A DNA stretch of 20,942 bases from the NCBI GenBank assembly GCA_937925605.1, contig CALALV010000043.1:1-20942 (forward strand), given 5' to 3'. The position numbers and the translations under genes are program-made. Positions 1 through 7,236 of this stretch are shown one piece after another. The notes under the pieces are model-generated. The model was not told where the DNA came from and did not search any database. It saw nothing but the letters and a program-made list of their open reading frames with translations. Every line of letters starts with the position of its first letter. The stretch's first letter is position 1. This DNA comes from an uncultured Woeseia sp. GTDB lineage: Bacteria; Pseudomonadota; Gammaproteobacteria; Steroidobacterales; Woeseiaceae.

Positions 1-241
1 GGAAAAACGCGATAGTGACGCCGATGAACAGCTCGAGCAGGAAGATCCACGAGAAGCTCTCGGTGCCGAGCGCGCGCTTCAGCAGGTTCGGGAAGCCCAT
101 CAGGCCTTCGCCGGCGACCAGCACGCCTAGCGTGCAGGCGACGGCGAGCGAGAACACGGTATTGCGCGTGACGAACGCGAGTACGATGGCGACGCTGGCG
201 GGCAGCAGCGACCAGGCGCCGACGCTGACGGTTGACTCCAC
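1..241 (-). CDS. NhaC-family Na+/H+ antiporter, N-terminal fragment
   Basis: This is the first 80 codons of a membrane protein that runs off the left edge. The translation begins VESTVSVGAWSLLPASVAI and gives two or three hydrophobic segments separated by short loops. The pattern WSLLPASVAIVLAF followed by TRNTVFSLAVACTLGVLVAG resembles the N-terminus of NhaC-type secondary Na+/H+ antiporters of the inner membrane. The GTG start at 241 is chosen because AAAGGGGG lies just upstream on this strand; no better ATG is available. It lies 51 bases downstream of the FAD oxidase gene on the same strand, so the two may be cotranscribed. A 7-bp hairpin (263-269 with 280-286) sits in that spacer. The family call rests on a short fragment; another polytopic transporter is possible. 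Confidence 0.6.
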   Translation of the reverse strand, partial: MESTVSVGAWSLLPASVAIVLAFVTRNTVFSLAVACTLGVLVAGEGLMGFPNLLKRALGTESFSWIFLLELFIGVTIAFF

Positions 242-292
242 GATGCCCCCTTTCTTGTTGTAGCGGCGACGTTACACGATCGCCGCGCCGGC

Positions 293-1591
293 TTACACCT
301 CCGGCGCCGCGCGCCGCCGCTCCCAGGCTGCAATCAGCCGGAACGCCAGCTTGCGTGCCGGCTCCGGCGGCATCCAGCTCGCTCGCCCGAACAGCGCGCC
401 GACGTCTTCCGACGCGCCGCCATGCGCTTCCTCGGCCAGCAGCCGGCCGAGCAGGGTGCCCTTGACGACGCCGCCGCCGTTGCACCCGGCGGAGACGAAC
501 AGGCCCGGCGCGACCTCGCCCCACAGCTGCTGCGCTTTTCGCGTGTTGCCGGTTTCTCCGTGCCAGCAGTGCGCGAAGTCGATCGGCGCGAGCGCCGGGA
601 AGCGCCGGGCGAGCGCCGCGGCGAGCTGGCCGGCGACCTGCGCGTTGTCGCGCTCGCGCTCGTAGCCGTACTGCGAGCGGATCAGCAGGCGCCCGTCGGC
701 CGTGCGCCGCAGCGTGCTGCCGAGCCGGTGCGCCGGCAGCAGGCCCCACTCATTGTCGCTGCCGCAATGGCGGAGCTGCTCGTGCGGCAGCGGCGCGGTC
801 AGCCCCGCATACGTGTACATCGCGACCAGCCGCTCGCGGCCGATGCCCAGCGACTTCGCGAAGGCGTTGTTGGCGAGCACGACGCGGCGGGCCCGGACCC
901 GCGCCCGCGGCGTGCGCAATAGAAAACCGTTGCCCGCGGGCTCGACGCCGAGGACCGGCGTGTCCTCGTGATAGCGAACGCTCGCGGGCAGGCGCGTCAG
1001 CAGCGCGCGGATCAGCGCCGCCGGCTGCGCGAGCCAGCAGTGCGGCGAGTACAGGCCGGCACGGTAGAAGCGCGTGCCGATGCGCTCGGCGAGCGCTTCC
1101 GCATCGAGTGCCTCGCCCGGCAGCTCCAGCGCGTCGAGGAAACGCCGATAGCCGTCGAGCGCGCGGCGACCTCGTTCGCCGGCCGCGGCGCGGTAACTAC
1201 CGCGGCGTACGAGCCGGTCGTCGACGCCGCTCGCCGCCACGTCGGCAACCATGTCCGCCATCGTTGCGCCGAGCAGCGCATTGCAACGGCGCATGCGCGC
1301 GACCGCGGTCGAGTCCGCGTCGTGCGCGAGCGCGATCTCGAGCAGGAAGCCGGAGTTGCGGCCGGGGTTGCCTTCAGCCGGCGCGTGCGCATCGAGCAGC
1401 AGCACGTCGTCGCCCGGCGCGAGCGCGGCCCAGCGCCGCGCCGCGGCAACGCCGGTGTAGCCAGCGCCGACGATCGCGACGTCGCAGGAAGTATCGTCCT
1501 CGAGCGCTGGCGCGCGCTGTTGCGCGGGCAACAGCGCATTCCAGCCGCATTCGCGGCGATACGAAGGAAAATTTTTTTTCTCGGTTTGCAT
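293..1591 (-). CDS. FAD-dependent oxidoreductase (DAO superfamily, gamma-glutamylputrescine-oxidase-like)
   Basis: The protein is 432 residues from the ATG at 1591 and is a glycine-oxidase/DAO-fold flavoenzyme. The N-terminal dinucleotide-binding motif is DVAIVGAGYTGVAAA (about residues 36-50), followed by a PGRNSGFLLE segment typical of PuuB-like enzymes. The C-terminal FAD-contact segment reads GLFVSAGCNGGGVVKGTLLG. Such enzymes oxidise an amine or amino acid with O2, giving the aldehyde or keto acid, ammonia and H2O2; the substrate here is not readable. It has no signal peptide, so it should be cytoplasmic. The frame stays open 29 codons further to a TTG at 1678, but the ATG is preferred because the protein then starts MQTEKKNFPSYRRECGWNAL, which fits a PuuB-like N-terminus. 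An antiporter gene follows 51 bases downstream, suggesting amine uptake or ion-coupled transport as context. Confidence 0.8.
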   Translation of the reverse strand: MQTEKKNFPSYRRECGWNALLPAQQRAPALEDDTSCDVAIVGAGYTGVAAARRWAALAPGDDVLLLDAHAPAEGNPGRNSGFLLEIALAHDADSTAVARMRRCNALLGATMADMVADVAASGVDDRLVRRGSYRAAAGERGRRALDGYRRFLDALELPGEALDAEALAERIGTRFYRAGLYSPHCWLAQPAALIRALLTRLPASVRYHEDTPVLGVEPAGNGFLLRTPRARVRARRVVLANNAFAKSLGIGRERLVAMYTYAGLTAPLPHEQLRHCGSDNEWGLLPAHRLGSTLRRTADGRLLIRSQYGYERERDNAQVAGQLAAALARRFPALAPIDFAHCWHGETGNTRKAQQLWGEVAPGLFVSAGCNGGGVVKGTLLGRLLAEEAHGGASEDVGALFGRASWMPPEPARKLAFRLIAAWERRRAAPEV

Positions 1592-1867
1592 CGCGGGCTC
1601 GCAGGCCAGTCGCGAGCTTAGCAGGGCAGCACGCCCGGGTCGCAAAATGCCGACATCGCCGAACGCCAGTGCTGTCAACGGATTGTGCGTTTTTTAACCA
1701 ATGCGTACTAGCGAAACGTCGAAAAATTGACGCGAGTTTTTCGCGATGAACACAGTTCGCGTCGCAGTTTTGAGACAGGTTTTTTTTTCTAAAGCCTCTG
1801 TTAGGGTTGCCGACATTGCAGTAAGCACAACCACGGAAACTTGAGTACCAACTAGCCAAAACTGAAA
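1592..1867. other. Gene-free spacer between divergent genes
   Basis: No convincing coding frame is present; the frames crossing it are tails of shadow ORFs. It is clearly more AT-rich than its surroundings, with a run of nine T (1780-1788) and a 7-base inverted repeat GACGCGA/TCGCGTC (1729-1735 and 1757-1763). It must hold the promoter for the riboswitch transcript (plus strand) and probably that of the FAD oxidase (minus strand). I could not find a well-spaced sigma-70 promoter for either. A TTGACA at 1678-1673 on the minus strand has no acceptable -10 at 16-18 bases. Confidence 0.6.
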
Positions 1868-1944
1868 AAGGCAAACCGATCGAAAGGTCGGGACGCAAAG
1901 CCACCGGTCTAAGGGTAAGACACCTAGGGCAGCGGGGTTGCCAG
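1868..1944 (+). promoter_or_regulatory. c-di-GMP-I riboswitch (GEMM-I) aptamer
   Basis: The primary sequence matches the class I c-di-GMP aptamer closely. The P1 arm GGCAA (1870-1874) pairs with TTGCC (1938-1942). CCGATC (1876-1881) and GGTCGG (1886-1891) form a perfect 6-bp helix closed by a GAAA tetraloop (1882-1885). The hallmark GACGCAAAGCC follows at 1892-1902, then the second helix with its CCGGTCTAAGG segment, and finally the AGCGGGGTTGCC end (1931-1942). All hallmark blocks are present in order with normal spacing. The aptamer lies 138 bases upstream of the only gene it can control, the lipoprotein starting at 2080. Confidence 0.95.
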
Positions 1945-2040
1945 CGGGATCGACGTGCAGGCCGTGAAACGCGGTGTTCGCACCAGGTGTTTGTCATAAC
2001 GCCGCCCTTGGCATCCGTGTAAGCGCAGTTAGCGCCTCGG

Positions 2041-2076
2041 CTTTCGCTCGGTTTGCCTGCCACTGGCAGGAGCAAA
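2041..2076 (+). promoter_or_regulatory. Riboswitch expression platform: ribosome-binding-site hairpin and anti-aptamer sequence
   Basis: CCTGCC (2056-2061) and GGCAGG (2065-2070) flank a three-base loop. TTTGC (2052-2056) can also pair with GCAAA (2072-2076) across a two-base bulge, giving up to ten pairs in total. The 3' arm contains the ribosome binding site GGCAGGAG (2065-2072) for the ATG at 2080, so the hairpin hides it. The 5' side, CTTTCGCTCGGTTTGCCT (2041-2058), is complementary to aptamer bases 1869-1886 at 17 of 18 positions. The two pairings are mutually exclusive. The hairpin and the complementarity are read directly; the switching direction (ligand bound = translation off) is inference. 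Confidence 0.8.
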
Positions 2077-2079
2077 TGA

Positions 2080-5000
2080 ATGTCCCCGAGCGATTTTCTG
2101 CGTGATTTTAAGCGCGTACTGAGCGTAACTTTTTCCCTTTTCGTGCTGGCCGGCTGTCTTCCGCCGGGCGAAGTCGACGTGCCGGAAGATCCGGACGACG
2201 GCTCCGGCGTCGAGGAAACCGACCACGAGATCAGCGGCAGTGTCGGCGACGGTCCGATCGTCGCGGCGACGGTTCGCATCCGTGCGGCCGACGGCACCGA
2301 CCTGATTACGGCGACCAGCGATGCCACGGCAGCCTTCGACGTGACCGTTAAGACGCGCGGTTCCTATTACCCGCTGCGCATCGATGCGACCGACGGTACC
2401 GACATCGTGACCAACGCAGCACCCGATTTCACGCTGCGCAGTTCGGCTATGAAGCCGGGTGCCAAGTCCGTGGCGAATATCAATCCCTTCACGACCTTCG
2501 CCATCGAGGTGGCGAATGACCTGCCGGGCGGGCGCACGGAAGCGAACCTGCAGGAAGGCCTGCTGATCGTCGGCGACGCCCTCAACTCCGGCCTGTCGAC
2601 GCTTGCCGGTACCGAGGTCATGACGCAGCAGATCGACGGCGGCAACATCGCCGAGGTGCTGCGTGCATCCGAAGCCCTCGGCGAGGCCGTGCGGCGGACG
2701 CGCGATGCCATGACGGCCGCAGGCCGCAGCGTCAGCGGCGACGACGTCGTCGCCCGCGTCGGGTCGGACCTTGCCGATGGCGTGCTCGACGGCGCCGGCG
2801 GTGCGGGTGGCGACGCCCGGACGTCCGCGGTTTTCGGCCGCGCGCTGGCGCAGGTATCGCTGGAAGCCGCCGGCAACTCGCTGCGCGTGCAGGGTAGCGA
2901 CGCGATGGCGCGGCTCGAGTCGGCGATGTCGACGGCCATGCCTGGTTCGCCGAGCGTAGATTTTTCCGACCTGCTGCTGACCGCCGACATGCTGGACGGC
3001 ATTCGCGTCGGCGTGCGCGCTATGAACTGGCTGCAGTCGACCGCCGCGCTCGACGCGCTTAACGGCCAGGTCGATCAACTGTCCGCCGGCATGCGCGCGA
3101 CGCAGGTGCGAAACATTGCCGCCGCGAACGCGAGCGCCGACTTCGACGCCGGCCTCGTGGCCGCCGCCGGCGCCAGCGACGCGCAGATCGCCGAGCTCAA
3201 CACGATCCTGCGCACCGGCGAGGTGCCGTCTTTGAACAGCGCGCCGCTCATCAGCGGCACGCCGGCCGCGACCGTCGACGCCGGCGCCAGCTATTCGTTC
3301 GAGCCCGAGGCCAGCGATGCCGACGGCGACGTGCTGACTTTCTCGATCACCGGGATGCCTTCCTGGGCGACCTTCGACAGCGCGACGGGCGTCCTGAGCG
3401 GCGTGCCGTCGTCGAACGACGTCGGCACCCACAGCGGCATCGTCATCAGCGTGACCGACGGCGAGGCGACGGCGAGCCTGCCGGCCTTCTCGATTACCGT
3501 CGCCGGGGTTGCAACCAACACCCCGCCGACGATCAGCGGCGTCCCCGCCGCCAGCGTCATGGTTGGCAATGCGTATGGCTTCACGCCGACCGCGTCGGAC
3601 GCCGACGGTGACAGCCTGAGCTTCAGCATTGCCGGGCAGCCGTCCTGGGCGAGTTTCGACGCTGCGAGCGGCGCCCTGACGGGTACGCCGCAGGCGGGCG
3701 ACGTCGGCACGCACTCCGGCATCGTTATCAGCGTCAGCGACGGCGCGGCGAGCGCGAGCCTGCCCGCATTCTCGATCACGGTCGTGGCGGTGCCGGTCAA
3801 CACGCCGCCGGTCATCTCGGGCACTCCCCCCACCACGGTGACCGAGGGCGAGGCCTACGCGTTCACGCCGACGGCCTCCGATGCCGACGGCGACAGCCTG
3901 AGCTTCAGCATCGCGAACCAGCCCGCCTGGACGTCCTTCGACAGCGCCAGCGGCAGCCTGACCGGCACGCCCGGTGCCGGCAATGTCGGCAGCCACTCGA
4001 ACATCGTCATCAGCGTCAGCGACGGCGAGGCAAGCGTCAGCCTGCCGGCCTTCACGATTACCGTTGAAGCAGCAGCGGGCAACAGCGCGCCGACGATCTC
4101 CGGCTCTCCGGCGGTCTCGGTCGAGGAAGGCCGTGCCTACGCGTTCGTGCCGACGGCGTCGGACGCCGACGGCGACGCGCTGAGCTTCAGCATCGAGAAC
4201 CAGCCGGCCTGGACCAGCTTCGAGCCGACTACCGGGCGCCTGTCCGGCACGCCGGCCGCGGCGGACGTGGGTGAGCACGGCGGTATCGTGATCAGCGTCA
4301 GCGACGGCGAGTTCACGGTGAGCCTGCCGGAATTCTCGATCACCGTGACCGAGGCCGCAGAGCCGCCGGTGCTCGGTTCGATTCCCGAGGTTCCGTTCGA
4401 CTACCTGCGCGAACCCGGCCCGGCGACCAGCTCCGGCGGGATGCCGAGTTCGATCGGCGCGGGCGAGGTGCTGGCCTTCACGAGCGATTCCGCGAACGGC
4501 GGCGACATGTACCTGACCTGCAACGGAACCGAGGAGAACCCTGCGTTCATCGTCGGCGGCACGCTTAACGGCAGCAACGACGTGTTCCGCATCAGCGGTT
4601 CCTGGTGCTACTTCATCGACACTGTGTTCAACAACATCCAGGTGCGCACTTCCGGGGATCACCACGTTTTCCGCAACATCGAGGTCGCGAACGTGTCCGG
4701 CAAGAACGCCACCAGCCTGAGCGGTTCTTTCCTGGTCGTGACCGACTCGGAGATCCACCACAACCAGGGTGACGATCGCCACGGCTTGTTCGTCGGCAGC
4801 GGTTCGGACTCGGTCTGGCTGCTGAACAACTACGTGCACCACAACGGCGGCGACGGCTTCCAGGCCTGCCACGGCTGCTCGGCAAACCCGCCGCGCAACG
4901 TCTACCTGGGCTTCAACACGTTCCACTCGGACCGCGAGAACGCGATCGACTTCAAGTACATCGAGAACGTGATCGTCGAGGGCAACATCATCCACAGCCT

Positions 5001-5526
5001 GGTCAGCGCCCCTGCAGACCAGGAGTGGTGCTTCGACGACGGTTCGAGCTGCGGCGTGTTCTCGAGCGGCTCGGACGGTTCGGCCATCGTCATCGGTTCC
5101 GACGGCGGCCCGACCAACGTGCTCGTGATCAACAACGAGATCTACGGCACCGTCAACGCCGTGCGCATCGAGGAAGGCTCGCTGGTCAGCGTCGTGGACA
5201 ACAACTTCCACGACATCAGCGGGCGCTGCCTGCAGCTCGACAAGGACGGCTACGACACCGTCTACAGCGGCAATACCTGCCTGAACGCTCAGCGCGGCAT
5301 CTTCCAGAACTGGCGCGTGAATTTCTCGCTCGACGTCGACAACAACGTCTTCGAGAACCTGAGCGGACCGGCGATCGAGTACGAGTCGGCCTCGGTCGGC
5401 GATGCCAGCACGCTGACGGACAACCTGTTCATCAGCACCGGCCCGGTCATCTACGGCAACACGTCCGCGGATACCACGGCCGGCGTGAACTCGCTGCCGA
5501 ACGCCTCCGGCAACACGGTGGAGTAG
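2080..5526 (+). CDS. c-di-GMP-riboswitch-controlled lipoprotein with Ig-like repeats and C-terminal beta-helix
   Basis: The protein has 1148 residues. A lipoprotein signal ends at the lipobox LAGC (residues 23-26), so it is lipid-anchored, probably in the outer membrane. Residues 50-140 resemble a transthyretin/carboxypeptidase-regulatory beta-sandwich. Residues 140-385 are mostly helical with no family I recognise. Residues 386-761 are four He_PIG-type Ig-like repeats of exactly 94 residues, each with SDADGD, a likely calcium site. From about 790 to the end, short beta-strand turns rich in Asn, Gly and His (DSEIHHNQGDD, NNYVHHNGGDGF) indicate a right-handed parallel beta-helix as in pectate-lyase-like proteins. 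Cysteines in this domain probably form disulfides. The start is fixed by GGCAGGAG before the ATG; the ATG four bases earlier gives only a nine-codon frame. Role could be surface adhesion or polysaccharide binding/cleavage; no catalytic residues can be assigned with confidence. Confidence 0.9.
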   Translation: MSPSDFLRDFKRVLSVTFSLFVLAGCLPPGEVDVPEDPDDGSGVEETDHEISGSVGDGPIVAATVRIRAADGTDLITATSDATAAFDVTVKTRGSYYPLRIDATDGTDIVTNAAPDFTLRSSAMKPGAKSVANINPFTTFAIEVANDLPGGRTEANLQEGLLIVGDALNSGLSTLAGTEVMTQQIDGGNIAEVLRASEALGEAVRRTRDAMTAAGRSVSGDDVVARVGSDLADGVLDGAGGAGGDARTSAVFGRALAQVSLEAAGNSLRVQGSDAMARLESAMSTAMPGSPSVDFSDLLLTADMLDGIRVGVRAMNWLQSTAALDALNGQVDQLSAGMRATQVRNIAAANASADFDAGLVAAAGASDAQIAELNTILRTGEVPSLNSAPLISGTPAATVDAGASYSFEPEASDADGDVLTFSITGMPSWATFDSATGVLSGVPSSNDVGTHSGIVISVTDGEATASLPAFSITVAGVATNTPPTISGVPAASVMVGNAYGFTPTASDADGDSLSFSIAGQPSWASFDAASGALTGTPQAGDVGTHSGIVISVSDGAASASLPAFSITVVAVPVNTPPVISGTPPTTVTEGEAYAFTPTASDADGDSLSFSIANQPAWTSFDSASGSLTGTPGAGNVGSHSNIVISVSDGEASVSLPAFTITVEAAAGNSAPTISGSPAVSVEEGRAYAFVPTASDADGDALSFSIENQPAWTSFEPTTGRLSGTPAAADVGEHGGIVISVSDGEFTVSLPEFSITVTEAAEPPVLGSIPEVPFDYLREPGPATSSGGMPSSIGAGEVLAFTSDSANGGDMYLTCNGTEENPAFIVGGTLNGSNDVFRISGSWCYFIDTVFNNIQVRTSGDHHVFRNIEVANVSGKNATSLSGSFLVVTDSEIHHNQGDDRHGLFVGSGSDSVWLLNNYVHHNGGDGFQACHGCSANPPRNVYLGFNTFHSDRENAIDFKYIENVIVEGNIIHSLVSAPADQEWCFDDGSSCGVFSSGSDGSAIVIGSDGGPTNVLVINNEIYGTVNAVRIEEGSLVSVVDNNFHDISGRCLQLDKDGYDTVYSGNTCLNAQRGIFQNWRVNFSLDVDNNVFENLSGPAIEYESASVGDASTLTDNLFISTGPVIYGNTSADTTAGVNSLPNASGNTVE
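3235..4362 (+). repeat. Four in-frame 282-base repeats encoding Ig-like domains
   Basis: Repeat units begin at 3235, 3517, 3799 and 4081 with identical 282-base spacing (94 codons each). Each unit starts with Asn, a variable residue, Ala or Pro, then Pro, and contains SDADGD, a SFSI-like strand (TFSI in the first), W(A/T)(S/T)F, TG or SG turns, HSGIVISVSDG-like and SLPAFSITV-like segments. The middle units are the most alike. The equal length without any indel suggests expansion by unequal recombination inside the gene. The spacer-free coding nature rules out a CRISPR or satellite. Confidence 0.95.
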
Positions 5527-5545
5527 GCTCCGCCTGCATCGCCGC

Positions 5546-5573
5546 GGCGTGCCGCCCGTCCGGGCGGCACGCC
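5546..5573. terminator. Strong GC hairpin after the lipoprotein gene
   Basis: GGCGTGCCGCCCG (5546-5558) is perfectly complementary to CGGGCGGCACGCC (5561-5573), so a stem of 12-13 pairs with a very short loop is expected. It begins 19 bases after the lipoprotein stop codon. No T-run follows, so it may act as a transcript-end stabiliser or a weak terminator rather than a classical intrinsic terminator. Confidence 0.5.
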
Positions 5574-5610
5574 CACAGGCGGCGATGGTATTATCCTGAT
5601 CGACCTCATA

Positions 5611-5640
5611 GCGCGGGCCTTCACGGCCCGCGCCTCTTTT
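5611..5640 (+). terminator. Intrinsic-terminator-like hairpin with T-rich tail
   Basis: GCGCGGGCC (5611-5619) pairs with GGCCCGCGC (5625-5633) around the loop TTCAC, followed by CTCTTTT (5634-5640). This has the form of a rho-independent terminator. It ends only 14 bases before the GTG start of the reductase gene. If that gene's promoter lies upstream (a TATTAT at 5589-5594 is a possible -10), the hairpin would sit in its leader and could act as an attenuator instead. Confidence 0.55.
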
Positions 5641-5654
5641 GTGCGGAGCAAAGC

Positions 5655-6680
5655 GTGATCAGTACGGACGTCGTCATCGTCGGCGCGGGCCCCTGCGGCC
5701 TTTTCCAGGTCTTCGAACTCGGTCTGCTCGGCCTGAAGGCCGAGGTCGTCGACTCCATTCCGCGTCCCGGCGGGCAATGCAGCGAGTTGTACCCCGACAA
5801 GCCGATCTACGACATCCCGGCCATCCCGGTCTGCACCGGCGAGGAGCTGACCCAGGCGCTGCTCAAGCAGATCGAGCCGTTCAAGGCCGGCATGCACCTG
5901 GGCGAGGAAGTCACCGAGGTCGAGGCACGGGAAGACGGCAGCTTTCGCGTGCGCACGTCGCGCGGCAAGGAATTCACGGCGAAGGCCGTGGTCATCGCGG
6001 GCGGCGTCGGCTCCTTCCAGCCGCGGCCGCTGCGCGCGCCCGGCGCGGAGGAGTGCGAGGGGCAGTCACTGCACTACCGCGTGCGCGACCCGGAAGCCTT
6101 CCGCGACCGCCGGGTCGTGGTGCTGGGCGGCGGCGATTCGGCGCTCGACTGGGTGCTGGCGCTCGCCGACGTTGCGGCGCGGATCACGCTCGTGCACCGG
6201 CGCGACGAGTACCGCGCCATGCCCGCGTCGGTCGCGCAGATGCGCGCGCTGGTCGCCGCGGGCCGCATGGACGTCATAGAGAACGCGAAGGCGACCGCCA
6301 TCGAGCACGCCGACGGCGCGATGCGCTCGATCACGCTGCGCACGAAGGCGGGCGAGGAGCACACGGTCGAGGCCGACGCGGCGCTGGTTTTCTTCGGTCT
6401 CGCGCCGAAGCTCGGGCCGATCGCCGAGTGGGGTCTCGACATCAACCGCAAGACGATCAACGTCGACACCGAGAAATTCGAGACTTCGACGCCCGGCATC
6501 TATGCCGTCGGCGACATCAATCACTATCCCGGCAAGAAGAAACTGATCCTGTGCGGCTTCCACGAGGCCGCGCTGGCCGCCTTCGCGATCAAGCAGCGCA
6601 TCGAGCCCGACAAGAAGGTGCACGTGCAGTACACGACGACCAGCCCGATCATGCACGAACGGCTGGGCGTGCCCGACTAG
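5655..6680 (+). CDS. Ferredoxin/flavodoxin-NADP+ reductase, thioredoxin-reductase-like type
   Basis: The protein has 341 residues, the usual length for this FNR class. It is cytoplasmic and moves electrons between NADPH and ferredoxin or flavodoxin through FAD. The FAD motif is VIVGAGPCG (residues 7-15). The stretch GGQCSELYPDKPIYDIPA, typical of these FNRs, follows near residue 40. The NADPH-binding motif VVVLGGGDSALDW lies near residues 154-166, and a TrxR-type second FAD segment, GIYAVGDINHYPGKKKL, is near the C-terminus. The redox CxxC of true thioredoxin reductases is absent between the two halves, which supports FNR. The start is a GTG with GGAG six bases upstream; the longer open frame upstream lies inside the lipoprotein gene and is not used. 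It is probably monocistronic, with a convergent gene 50 bases away. Confidence 0.92.
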   Translation: MISTDVVIVGAGPCGLFQVFELGLLGLKAEVVDSIPRPGGQCSELYPDKPIYDIPAIPVCTGEELTQALLKQIEPFKAGMHLGEEVTEVEAREDGSFRVRTSRGKEFTAKAVVIAGGVGSFQPRPLRAPGAEECEGQSLHYRVRDPEAFRDRRVVVLGGGDSALDWVLALADVAARITLVHRRDEYRAMPASVAQMRALVAAGRMDVIENAKATAIEHADGAMRSITLRTKAGEEHTVEADAALVFFGLAPKLGPIAEWGLDINRKTINVDTEKFETSTPGIYAVGDINHYPGKKKLILCGFHEAALAAFAIKQRIEPDKKVHVQYTTTSPIMHERLGVPD

Positions 6681-6730
6681 CGCGGGCGCGCGGCGGCGTT
6701 ATTCGTCGCAGCGGTCCGCCGCAGCCGGGG

Positions 6731-7234
6731 TCACCGGCAGGCGTCGCGCAGGTTCCCGAGGCCGGCGGCGAAGCCCGCCAGGTCGAAGTGCACGGTGACC
6801 GGCACCTCGGAGTAGGGCGTCACGGTCACAGCGAGCCGTTTGCCGCCGTCCAGGTAGCTGAGCAGCGCGTCGTCGTCCGCGGCCGCCTTCGTGCTCGTGA
6901 TGCGATTGGAGCGGTCGACGCCCATCGTCAGGCCCAGGGAATCGCGATCGTCCACGGCGAAAGCGACCTCGGTGTTGAACGACGAGATGAAGCGCCCCCA
7001 GTCGATCCGCGCGCGCAGCGCGGGCTCCGGGCCCGGCACGCAGCGCAATTCGAGTCGCGGGCGCACGTCCTTCGTCGCGTACTCGTCCTTGATCGTGCCC
7101 TCGGCAGCCTGCGCGATGAGGACGACGGCCTGGTAGCTCGCCGGATCGGTCGTCTTCTCGATTTGCCAGCCGGCGGACGCGGGCAGCGCGTACGCGAGCG
7201 CGGCAACGGCCGCCAACATCGAGGTCCGTATCAT
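6731..7234 (-). CDS. Exported VasI-like protein
   Basis: The protein has 167 residues, with a signal peptide ending near ASA-GW (residues 20-23). The mature part resembles the VasI family, known from type VI secretion loci: WQIEKTTDP near the start, LELRC, a central DWGRFIS segment, and the C-terminal run VTVTPYSEVPVTVHFDLAGF ending in LRDAC. Two cysteines (LRC and DAC) could form a disulfide. No other type VI secretion gene is in this window, so a role outside T6SS is likely. The ATG lies two bases after the stop of the arginase-like gene upstream, with GGGAG nearby, so translation is probably coupled and the two exported products may act together. The exact function is unknown. Confidence 0.8.
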   Translation of the reverse strand: MIRTSMLAAVAALAYALPASAGWQIEKTTDPASYQAVVLIAQAAEGTIKDEYATKDVRPRLELRCVPGPEPALRARIDWGRFISSFNTEVAFAVDDRDSLGLTMGVDRSNRITSTKAAADDDALLSYLDGGKRLAVTVTPYSEVPVTVHFDLAGFAAGLGNLRDACR

Positions 7235-7236
7235 GC

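Noticed and set aside
1673..1678. TTGACA on the minus strand as -35 of the FAD oxidase gene
   Set aside because: No acceptable -10 lies 16-18 bases downstream; kept only as a remark.
1804..1821. Possible sigma-54 site before the riboswitch (GGGTTGCC ... TTGCAG)
   Set aside because: The GG and GC elements are 11 or 12 bases apart, not the required 10.
1943..2040. Second tandem c-di-GMP aptamer
   Set aside because: GTGAAACGCGG looked suggestive, but the GACGCAAAGCC-type core and P1 closure are missing; only small hairpins such as GGTG-TTCG-CACC (1973-1984) are present.
3235..4362. CRISPR-like or satellite repeat
   Set aside because: Repeats are in-frame protein domains with no unique spacers.
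2029..5211. Open frame of 1060 codons on the minus strand across the lipoprotein gene
   Set aside because: It is a GC-driven antisense shadow: the product is Arg/Asp/His-rich low-complexity with no domain, while the plus strand has signal peptide, repeats and beta-helix.
5655..6680. Thioredoxin reductase
   Set aside because: The redox-active CxxC between the NADPH and FAD halves is absent, and the GGQCSELYPDKPIYDIPA motif fits the ferredoxin-NADP+ reductase branch.
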